NCBI GenBank assembly: GCA_015698045.1
Contig: BLAL01000043.1
Location: 1,426,001 to 1,490,000, forward strand
DNA length: 64,000 nt
From: Rhizophagus clarus
Lineage: Eukaryota > Glomeromycota > Glomeromycetes > Glomerales > Glomeraceae
Direction of reading: 5' to 3'
Shown here: piece by piece, positions 50,517-61,900 of the stretch
Numbering within the stretch: the first letter of the stretch is position 1
Layout: each line of letters begins with the position of its first letter
Program-made: the position numbers and the translations under genes
Notes under the pieces: generated by a model
Seen by the model: the letters and a program-made list of their open reading frames with translations, nothing else
What the model was told of the DNA's origin: nothing
Database searches by the model: none

Positions 50517-53500
50517 ATGACTCGTTTTTATAATAATAATAAATTATTCAAACATATTAGATTTGACTATCTGGTGAGTTTCCGATTTAAAAACTTAAAA
50601 AAAACATTTTTACAGTATTAACGGTTTTATCCTACTTTATAGGATTTGGTCCTTTCCTTTTCACTTTTAACCGTCTTTACTTTCTGACAAATGTTAAGCG
50701 AATGAGAGATTCGACAAGTAAAAAAAATTTAATTCTCTTTATTTTAATGAACATTACTAATTGTTCGTTTTTCTTTTTTTAGGTGATTTTTTCGAATTTT
50801 CTCTATCTTCGCCCAGAATATTGTTATAAACAGAAAAAACTACATTATACACCACAAGAAGTAATAGGTATTCAAATTTATGGGATGGAACCAGATTGGA
50901 AAACTCAATCCGGAATTTGATTTAATTATCAAAACAATCTGGATATTTGGAAAAAATCTGATTTGACTATTTCAATCGAATTTTAATCTGAATTTTAAAC
51001 TGGATCTAAAATTCCAAATGTTTTAACTGAATATGAATCCGACATGTATTGCGATTTTGTCTGTTTTTAACATCCATCGACCAGGAGACCATCGCACCTT
51101 CGCCTCGCAAAGCCAGAACCACTAAACTCCCCTATCAAAATCGGGGCAAGTGAAGTCATTCAGGACAATTTTATTCGCGGCAAGTAACAGATTTTCAGTA
51201 CCGATTTATTGGTTATTAATTATTAATTTTTTTTTAATATATCGCTTTTTAAACCGAATTATATAATTTTTTTTAAAATCTTTTTCGGCTTGGAACTCTA
51301 GAACGATAAGTACAGAGTTTCGTATTTTTTTTTTTAAAACGTTACTAACGTTCCGTTTTCGTTTTTTTTCCTTAGGGACGACATTTCACTTGGATTTCGC
51401 ACTGGAGCTTTGGAATGGTGAGTTGAGATTGGGCACTTCAGTGTTTTTTATTATGGGAACGTAACTAGGTAGTGCTCCTACCGGGTCAAGTCGGGTCGGG
51501 TTTTGAGAATATATTAGACCCGACCTGAAGTGAAAAAGGAGAGACTCGTATATACCCGGGTCACACAATTTTATAACCCGAAATCGGCTTGACCCGAGCA
51601 TAGTCTGACCCGTATAAACCCGGGTCTAAACTCGAATTTTTGTTATACATCAATCATATTTGGTTACATTAATCAATATGATAATAACTGATAAGAAAAT
51701 TGATCTATGACAACGTCAAGTTCGCACAATGCGTATTGGAATCACCAATTTTACGATACTGGACTTTTTTTAAAAGAAATATCTGATCAATACTTAACAT
51801 ATATGTCAGCATAAATTTTTTTACTTACGATCAATTAAGACACTCAACTTCACGATAAGTTTTTGTCTTTTCATTGCTTGTGGAAGATTCCTTTCTTCAA
51901 AGAGATTTTGGTAAAAAGCTCATTACGTAAGGCCTTTTTTCGTTGAGTTGGAGGAGTTGTTTGTTCAGTTAAGTTGACAAGCATTGTAGTAGATAATCGA
52001 GTATGAATATAACGATGGAACTTAATATATAAGAAAATAGATATAATCATTCGGGTCAAAACTCGGGTCAAGGAAATGTATGACCCGACCCGGCGGGTCT
52101 GGTCATGCGGGTCACGGGTCACAATACCGACCCGATTTAACAGTCAAGTTGGGTCAAAATGCCCCGGTTAACTCGTATCGTTTGAAGCACTATTCTTAGG
52201 GTCTGCCTTCCTGGACTTCGGACTGAAGCTGGAAATTGTGTGAGTTGAGAGGGGGAAGTAGGGATTTTTTTGTTTTTCTGATTTTGGAACGTAACTAACG
52301 TTCTTCTTCATTTTTTTCTTTAGGGACGACCTCCTAGATTTAGATTTTGACTTCCCTTGGAATAGAAAATGCGAAAGATATAGTTGGACAAATGTAATGT
52401 GTGTAATTACATTATGGAATAGCACTAACGCAATTTTTCCTAAAAAAATTACTAACGATTTTTTTATAGGAATCCAGTTTCCAAACTTCAAAGTAACTGG
52501 ATATGGTAGGTTTTCGTCTTGAAAACTTCATTTTTTTATAAGAGAAGGTAGACTTAAAAACGTTAAAAAAAAACGCTTTTTAACGTTTTTTTTTATTATT
52601 TTGTAGGAAATCGGTCGAATTTCGAAGGAACCGGATTTTAGGTGGCTGATACTTCGGATTTTTAGAATTTTTTTTAATTGATATTAATGAAGCGTTTTTT
52701 AACGTTTATTTTCTTTCTTTCTTAGATGCATATGGTTTCGTGATCGTGGCCATTATCTTATCTACATGGATTTGCCAAAGCATGTATTTGGTGAATACGC
52801 ATGGAATTTTCGTAAAGAATCAGAAGACTGGAACGCCAAATGTGTGATAAATGTTTTGCAACAGCTTTGCGAAACTTAATTTTTTCATTTTTTTTTAGGC
52901 GGTTTATTCTTCGAACTTCCAGACGTAAACTTTATTAAAAAAGGATTTTTTCTTCTTAATTATTTAGGAACAGGTTTACAAACGTTTTTTTTTGTAAACC
53001 TTTAGCAAAAGTCAGGTGTATTTTTTTCCTTTTCTTTAAATTATTACTTTTAACGTTAATAACACTTTTTTTAAGCGTGTTTGTTTTTCAGATGGGTTTT
53101 GTGGGAAATCAAATTTTTGTTTATTTAACGAACCGTTTCTAAACGGTTCGTTTTTTTTTTAGACAGATTTTTCAGATCTCTTAAAATGTGAATCCTTCGG
53201 AATTTTGGTAAGTTTTATTTTCTAGTTTTTTTATTTTAATGAATATTTTTTAAACATACGTTATTTTTTTTTGTAGACGTCTTCGAGGTCAATGTAGGGA
53301 TTTCGGATGTGCAATTCAAGGCGCAGAAATTGTAAGTTTCGCAAGTTTTGCAGAACTTTGATTTTTTTTGAATTTTTTTTTATTTAATTATTAACGTTTC
53401 TTTACTACATTTTTTTATAGGTTCAGTTTTAGGATATTGGAAGCAAACATTGGTAAGTAGACTTATTTTCTTTCAAATTTTAATTGGAAATATTTTATTA

Positions 53501-53719
53501 ATGTTTTTTCTTTTTGTAGGTTCAAAGTCTGATTTTTGGCTTATATTTCAAATATTTTTTATCGTAATTGTAGATTCAGACGAGTTTAGATCACCAGAAT
53601 CAAAAAAAAATCAAGTTTCATATCGAAACTTAAAATTTTTTTGTATTCTATTTATTTCTTTGAGAATCGTTATGCAAATTTCACTTTCGGATTCGCTGCT
53701 CGTAAATGCAATACAATAG
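50517..53719 (+). CDS. Unresolved locus of many short exons, product unknown
   Basis: Short GC-richer segments alternate with T-rich introns that often contain ACTAAC or AACGTT and end in TTTAG. Recognisable pieces are 50517-50573 (MTRFYNNNKLFKHIRFDYL, then GTGAGT); a piece reading GFGPFLFTFNRLYFLTN, then VIFSNFLYLRPEYCYKQKKL; 51376-51417; its diverged copy at about 52200-52240; 52325-52390; 52726-52879, which reads CIWFRDRGHYLIYMDLPKHV to a stop; 53279-53331 (VFEVNVGISDVQFKAQ); and 53424-53719, ending NLKFFCILFISLRIVMQISL. Adjacent pieces join in frame in places (for example 53279 onward), but no single model through all of them worked. There may be two genes or a broken one. Confidence 0.35.
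51470..52192. mobile_element. Non-autonomous hAT-like element (723 bp)
   Basis: It begins TAGTGCT and ends AGCACTA. It is flanked by imperfect 8-bp repeats (TAACTAGG left, TTCTTAGG right), as expected for hAT insertions. Both halves carry many GGGTC/GACCC words (GGGTCAAGTCGGGTCGGGTT on the left; GACCCGACCCGGCGGGTC on the right), typical subterminal repeats. The minus frame at 51871-52122 inside it is not transposase-like. It sits in an intron between two related exons of the surrounding locus. Confidence 0.65.
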
Positions 53720-53764
53720 CAAATAAAAATGATAAAAAATTGTAATAAATTACATATTTTAATA

Positions 53765-54185
53765 AAATTAATAAACCATTGTTGCTAAATTATTATTAAA
53801 TTCTTCCTAAAATGATTTGTTTACACTCAATTGTCAAGACCATTGTTGTTAAATTGCTATATAATTGTCTTTAGGAATACTAAATTTACATTCAATTGTT
53901 CAAAATTATCAAACAATTATCACTAAATTGTTACTAAATTGCCCAAAATCGCCAGATCATGGTTATTAAATTGTCACTCAATTGACATAGAGGATGCTAC
54001 ATTTTACATTCAATTGACTAAAATTGCCACTAAATTATAACTCAATTGTTAAAGAGGATGCACCGTTTATACTTAATCATCCAAAATTGTCAAGATTATT
54101 GTTACTAAATTGTTACTTGATTGTCAAAGAGGATGCCTCCATTTATACTTAATTGTCTAGAATTATCTTAAAATTTCGCTGAATT
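53765..54185. repeat. Imperfect 64-75-bp tandem repeats rich in CAATTG
   Basis: GAGGATGC recurs at 53990, 54054 and 54129, with TACTAAATTGTYACT and TTACA-TTCAATTG between. Earlier, more diverged units reach back to about 53765. It is non-coding and lies directly upstream of the microexon gene's promoter zone. Confidence 0.55.
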
Positions 54186-54704
54186 ATTATAAATTGTTTC
54201 ATTATTAAATAAAATTACTAAAAAATTCAGCAAAAAAAGCTCAATTTACCAGAATTTTCCTGGTAAATTGTAGGAAGATGGTGCCTCTTTGACCTGTGCA
54301 TAAAGTACAACAGATCTAATGGATTAAAACCATGCAATTACTGTATTTATTTATAGTTAATATTAATAATTAATAATAAAGAACATTTATTTATTTTATA
54401 TTTATATTTTTAATTTAACTTAATTGCAAAGCAGTTTAGTGATATTTTAACAATAACTATTATCTGCTATTAGTTACTAATTTCACTGGTAAATTCAACT
54501 ACCCATTAACTACTCCTAAAAAATTTTGCGTAAATCATGTGTCTTTCACTTGTGGCGTCATACATGCAAGTGATATTGCTTGTGATCAAGTGATCAACTG
54601 ATCAACATAGTTGCATTTTGCATAAATATTGGATGTCTATATTTAACGAAGGCGTTTAATAAAGAAAAATTATCTTTTTAAGAACTTGATGCAATTATAT
54701 AGTA
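54186..54704. promoter_or_regulatory. Upstream region of the microexon kinase gene
   Basis: No gene is seen. The stretch 54540-54620 contains GTGATATTGCTTGTGATCAA, with GTGATCAA/TGATCAACTGATCAA palindromic words at 54580-54605. The leader before the ATG at 54705 is AT-rich. Confidence 0.35.
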
Positions 54705-55936
54705 ATGGGTCACAGTAGTAGTAAAGGTAAAAGTCTATCATAATTTTTTATTAAAAAATTAGAATTTTTAAAACAAATTGATAATATAATAAAATTAGTT
54801 TCAAGTAACACCAAGGGACCTAAAGGTAAAACATATCTTAATTATTAACTATTAAGTAAAAATTATTGTAAATAATTTAAGTTTTATTACGCTTTATATA
54901 AATATTCATATGCAATTTAAATAATTTAGCTCGTAAGTTAATGGGTTATCTCATAATTCTTATAATTTAAATAATAATGGTTTTGTTATTATTTCATATA
55001 ATTTTAAATTAAATAATAATGGTTTTATTATTATTACATATAATTTTAAATTTAACAATACTATAGTTGGTAAGTTATCAGCCATTTATTTTTTTACATT
55101 ATTTTATATACTATTCAGACAACTAAATTCTTTGTTTAAATAACTATTTAATAATTAATTATATCATAGATGGTAAGTTATAATATTTAATTATACTAAA
55201 TTTATTGTATAATATCTTAAACTAATTATACATTTTACTTAAATACATGATTAGATTGTAAGTGTTATTTAATTTACAGTATTTACTTTGCAATAATATT
55301 TGCATTTAATTAATTAAAAAATAATACTACAGGGTGTAAGTTATATGTTATCTATATTCTGTCATTGATATGATTTAAATAACCAAATTCTTTATTTAAA
55401 AATTATTTGATAATTTATTTTAGTTAGTAAGTCATATTCTATTACATATTTATATAATATTTACATATAATTTAAACTAACTAATTTCTTTATTTAAAAA
55501 ATTATTGGGTAATTTATTTAGTTGGTAAGTCGTATTCTATTATTACATATCTATATAATATTTACATATAATTTAAACGAACTAATTTCTTTATTTAAAA
55601 CTTATTTGGTAATTTATTTAGATGGTAAGTCGTATTATATTATTACATATTTATATAATATTTACATATAATTTAAACTAACTAATTTCTTTATTTAAAA
55701 AATTATTTAACAATATAGGGAGTAAGTTATTTATTTAATTCTATTATTACATACTTATATAATATTTACTTATAATTTAGACTAATTAATTTCTTTATTT
55801 AAAAAATTATTTGGTAATTTATTTAGTTGGTAAGTCGTATTCTATTATTACATATTTATATAATATTTACATATAATTTAAACTAACTAATTTCTTTATT
55901 TAAAAAATTATTTAACAATATAGCTCGTAAGTTATT

Positions 55937-55972
<36 letters not shown>

Positions 55973-58900
55973 GGCGTTAAAATCAAGGATAAACTAAGAA
56001 CTAAGTTATCATGATAGGAAATACAGGGCGTAACCACAGTATACTAGTATTATGATCCATCGTAAGAGTCACATATTCCTAGCCCCCGCCCAGGCGCGCG
56101 CGCCATTCTCCAACAACTCCTACAAAATCCAACACAACTTCCTATATATAAAAAGAAACAAAAAGAAACTAATTTGGCAGAAGGTCCGAACCATAATAAC
56201 TTAGAACATTAGATCCTAAATTAACGCGACTTTCTAAAGCTTCTAAACAAAATTGATTACTATTATCTATTTTTCTATGTATATCTATATAACTATTATT
56301 TACTATTCTATTATTTTTATCTTGAGAACTGATCCCATTAATTCTTTCCTTCTCATGTTGCATCATACACCGATAAGTCCATATCTTCTCGGATTCAGCT
56401 AATAAAAATGATCTAAATTCAAAGATTACTTTCCTAAAATTGTTATGATTCTGTAAGTGTGTATTAATGTTATTAAATGATACAGGAATAATTCCTTTAA
56501 TAAGATCGAGTAATGTTAAAGCGTCATTATCGTAAATGCACTTCCAGGTATCATCCGAGATAATATTATCCAAATTGGTGTAAACAGTATTTTTGTTCGC
56601 TCGATATTTATTGATTAATAGTAATAAATATTCCTTGCATTTTGCTATTAAAATCGTGATCGAATCTTCTTGTTCATCGCACAACCACACATGATCAAAA
56701 GTTTCGTCATCAGTTTCACATAACGCACACTTCCAGTCTTTGAAAATTACGTTATTAATAGTTTTCATTTTTTCCACAGTCGGGAGTTCTTCAATGATAT
56801 AGCGAATTTTCTTGTGTTTCGTGACAGATTGTTTATATGATGTAACGTAAGTGCGGTCACATCCTTGTATTAACATAAACGTTAATTGCCAGTCAACTGG
56901 AAGGCGGTGATATTTACCATTTCTGTTAAGATTAATAAAAGATTCGGTATTAGTAATATAATTAATCTTACGAATGAATCTTCGCAGATTTTCTTCGATT
57001 AAAATAGCTTTCCAAGAAATATTATATTTGATCAAAGAAAGATTATTGTGGGTGAAACTAAGTTGATCTGTCGACTCATCAATACGGATGTAATCATCTA
57101 CTTGTTCATTGTAATAATCACCGGAATGGCCTTTAACTTTAACAAAGTTTACCGAAATATTGTTGTTGTTAACTATATTGTACAATAGTAACCACAAGAA
57201 ATTATTTGAATTCCAAGTAAAATATAGTCGGGGAAGAAAATTAACAATGGTAGTAATATGACTATGAAAGCCATCAATAGTCGCTTGTGAATCAGTATGG
57301 ATAGTGATATGACTATTTCTTGGTAGAACAAGTAGTGTAGTAACGACAGCCATAATCTCAGCACGAGTAGAAGACGGCCAATGGCTAATACTAGATTTAA
57401 AACGTATTTCGTTTGAGGCATCGTCAACGAGAATGAAACCATATGTCATGGTGATGTCATTAGATCCCAAATGTTGAAGGGAGCCATCAGTATAAGCCGT
57501 ATAATTGACTTGTTTTGAGTCACGTAATCGAGAAGAAATATCTAACAGTCTTGAACGAGTAGAATTATCATTAAAATATATTTGAATCAAGTCACTTGGT
57601 GTATAAGTGCCTTTGAGGTCGTGTAATGCTCGTAAGTTATTTATTTAATTCTATTATTACATATCTATATAATATTTACATATAATTTAAACTAACTAAT
57701 TTCTTTATTTAAAAAATTATTTAACAATATAGAGTGTAAGTTATTTATTTAATTTTATTATTACATATTTATGTAATATTTACATATAATTAAACTAACT
57801 AATTTCTTTATTTAAAAAATTATTTAACAATATAGGGTGTAAGTTATTTATTTAATTCTATTATTACATATTTATATAATATTTACATATAATTTAAACT
57901 AACTAATTTCTTTATTTATAAAATTATTTAACAATATAGGGCGTAAGTTATTTAATTAATTCTATTATTACATATTTATATAATATTTACATATAATTTA
58001 GACTAACTAATTTCTTTATTTAAAAAATTATTTAACAATATAGCTCGTAAGTTATTTATTTAATTCTATTATTACATATCTATATAATATTTACATATAA
58101 TTTAACTAACTAATTTCTTTATTTAAAAAATTATTTAACAATATAGGGAGTAAGTTATTTATTTAATTCTATTATTACATATTTATATAATATTTACATA
58201 TAATTTAAACTAACTAATTTCTTTATTTAAAAAATTATTTTGTAATTTATTTAGATGGTAAGTCATATTCTATTATTACATATTTATATAATATTTACAT
58301 ATAATTTAAACTAACTAATTTCTTTATTTAAAAAATTATTTAACAATATAGGGAGTAAATTATTAATTTAATTCTATTATTACATATTTATATAATATTT
58401 ACATATAATTTAAACTAACTAATTACTTTATTTAAAAAATTATTTAACAATATAGGGTGTAAGTTATTTATTTAATTCTATTATTACATATTTATATAAT
58501 ATTTACACATAATTTAGACTAACTAATTTCTTTATTTAAAAAATTATTTGGTAATTTATTTAGATGGTAAGTCTCATTATATTATTACATACTTATATAA
58601 TATTTACTTATAATTTAAACTAATTAATTTCTTTATTTAAAAAATTATTTGGTAATTTATTTAGTTTGTAAGTCGTATTCTATTATTACATGTTTATATA
58701 ATATTTACATATAATTTAAACTAACTAATTTCTTTATTTAAAAAATTATTTGGTAATTTATTTAGATGGTAAGTCGTATTCTATTATTACATATTTATAT
58801 AATATTTACATATAATTTAAACTAACTAATTTCTTTATTTAAAAAATTATTTAACAATATAGCTCGTAAGTTATTTATTTAATTCTATTATTACATATTT

Positions 58901-61900
58901 ATATAATATTTACATATAATTTAAACTAACTAATTTCTTTATTTAAAAAATTATTTTGTAATTTATTTAGATGGTAAGTCGTATTCTATTATTACATATT
59001 TATATAATATTTACATATAATTTAAACTAACTAATTTCTTTATTTAAAAAATTATTTGGTAATTTATTTAGATGGTAAGTCGTATTCTATTATTATATAT
59101 TTATATAATATTTACATATAATTTAAACTAACTAATTTCTTTATTTAAAAAATTATTTAACAATATAGGGAGTAAGTTATTTATTTAATTCTATTATTAC
59201 ATATTTATATAATATTTACATATAATTTAAACTAACTAATTTCTTTATTTAAAAAATTATTTTGTAATTTATTTAGATAGTAAGTCGTATTCTATTATTA
59301 CATATTTATATAATATTTACGTATAATTTAAACTAACTAATTTCTATTATTTAACAATATAGCTCGTAAGTTATTTATTTAATTCTATCATTACATATTT
59401 ATATAATATTTACATATAATTTAGACTAACTAATTTCTTTATTTAAAAAATTATTTAACAATATAGGGAGTAAGTTATTTATTTAATTCTATTATTACAT
59501 ATTTATATAATATTTACACATAATTTAAACTAACTAATTTCTTTATTTAAAAAATTATTTTGTAATTTATTTAGATGGTAAGTCGTATTCTATTATTACA
59601 TATTTATATAATATTTACATATAATTTAAACTAACTAATTTCTTTATTTAAAAAATTATTTGGTAATTTATTTAGATGGTAAGTCGTATTCTATTATTAT
59701 ATATTTATATAATATTTACATATAATTTAAACTAACTAATTTCTTTATTTAAAAAATTATTTAACAATATAGGGAGTAAGTTATTTATTTAATTCTATTA
59801 TTACATATTTATATAATATTTACATATAATTTAAACTAACTAATTTCTTTATTTAAAAAATTATTTTGTAATTTATTTAGATGGTAAGTCGTATTCTATT
59901 ATTACATATTTATATAATATTTACGTATAATTTAAACTAACTAATTTCTATTATTTAACAATATAGCTCGTAAGTTATTTATTTAATTCTATCATTACAT
60001 ATTTATATAATATTTACATATAATTTAGACTAACTAATTTCTTTATTTAAAAAATTATTTGGTAATTTATTTAGATGGTAAGTCTCATTATATTATTACA
60101 TATTTATATAATATTTACATATAATTTAAACTAACTAATTTCTTTATTTAAAAAATTATTTAACAATATAGGGAGTAAGTTATTTATTTAATTCTATTAT
60201 TACATATTTATATAATATTTACATATAATTTAAACTAACTAATTTCTTTATTTAAAAAATTATTTAACAATATAGGGTGTAAGTTATTTATTTAATTCTA
60301 TTATTACATATTTATATAATATTTACATATAATTTAAACTAACTAATTTCTTTATTTAAAAAATTATTTAACAATATAGGGAGTAAGTTATTTATTTAAT
60401 TCTATTATTACATATTTATATAATATTTACATATAATTTAAACTAACTAATTTCTTTATTTAAAAAATTATTTAACAATATAGGGAGTAAGTTATTTATT
60501 TAATTCTATTATTACATATTTATATAATATTTACATATAATTTAAACTAACTAATTTCTTTATTTAAAAAATTATTTAACAATATAGCTCGTAAGTTATT
60601 TATTTAATTCTATTATTACATATTTATATAATATTTACATATAATTTAAACTAACTAATTTCTTTATTTAAAAAATTATTTAACAATATAGGGAGTAAGT
60701 TATTTATTTAATTCTATTATTACATATTTATATAATATTTACATATAATTTAAACTAACTAATTTCTTTATTTAAAAAATTATTTGGTAATTTATTTAGA
60801 TTGTAAGTCGTATTCTATTATTACATATTTATATAATATTTACATATAATTTAAACTAACTAATTTCTTTATTTAAAAAATTATTTTGTAATTTATTTAG
60901 TTGGTAAGTCGTATTCTATTATTACATATTTATATAATATTTATATACAGTTTTAAACTAACTTATTATGTATTTAAAAATTATTTGGTGATTTATTTTA
61001 GATCCTTGTAAGTTGTTATTTTATTATATTCATTTATAATATTTATATAGTTTAATTAACCTCAAATTTTGTCTTTATCTAAAAAAAAATAATACCGTCT
61101 GCTGTTTTAGTTGGTAAGTTATAAAATATAGCCATATATTATAAATATATTTTTACGAACTAAAATTTAGACTTATTAATTTATTAAATTTCTAATTAAA
61201 TTTTAGAGTAAGTCATTATATTACGTTTTTTAATTTTAATTGTAATATAAATATTAATGTTTCAACTATCTAAATTATATATAGATTCGGAAGAAGTGAA
61301 AATACAATGTTAAATACATTTATTCAGGAAAAAGATTTAATATGGATTCCTTATAATCAATTTAAAAATGTCAAATATCTTAATAAAGGAGGATTTGGTA
61401 CTATATACAGTGCCATTTGGTTACGAAGTGATAAAGATGTTGAAGTAGCTCTTAAATGTCCCAATAATTTGAATGAAAATTTAGAAGAATTTTTAAATGA
61501 AGTATATTAATAATATTATTTATTTTTTGATTTTTATTGCAAACCATTTGTACTAATATTTAATTCCAATTTTTTTATAGTGTGATAGTCATGAAAAATG
61601 TTTAAGATCAATTAGAATTATTGATTTATATGGGTTTACAAAAAATCCAGATACTTTGAATTATATGTTAGTAATGGATTATGCAAATAAAGGTAATTTA
61701 AGAGGGAATTTAACAAAAGTAATTGAAAATAAATGGAATCAAAAATTATTCATGTTATATAAAATTATTTCTGGTCTTAAAGAAGTACATGATCAAGGTC
61801 TTATTCATTGTGATTTTCATGATGGCAATATTTTAAATCATAAGAATAAAAAGCCTCGAATATTTTCAGGTATTCTTAAGAAAAAAAAGGGAAATAAAAC

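Larger units (their letters stand above)
54930..61207 (+). repeat. Tandem intron array with codon-sized exons
   Basis: From 54933 onward, units of about 75-105 bp (older, diverged ones at the left edge and near 61000) follow one plan: GTAAGT, an AT-rich body with ATTACATATTTATATAATAT, ACTAACTAAT as branch-site match, T-rich stretch, ATATAG or TTTAG, then three bases, then the next GTAAGT. Acceptor AACAATATAG is followed by GGA, GGT, GGC, CTC or AGT and the donor GTAAGTTATTT. Acceptor AATTTATTTAG is followed by ATG, TTG, TTT, ATT or ATA and mostly GTAAGTCGTAT. One unit has the variant donor GTAAAT (58355). Middle copies are almost identical to one another. Confidence 0.95.

Noticed and set aside
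54930..61207. CRISPR-like array (regular repeats with short variable parts)
   Set aside because: Variable parts are only 3 nt, repeats are intron-like with splice signals, and the genome is eukaryotic.
61171..61207. A 37-nt exon instead of the 1-nt exon before the kinase
   Set aside because: It also gives the right phase shift but contains an in-frame TAA when entered in phase 1.
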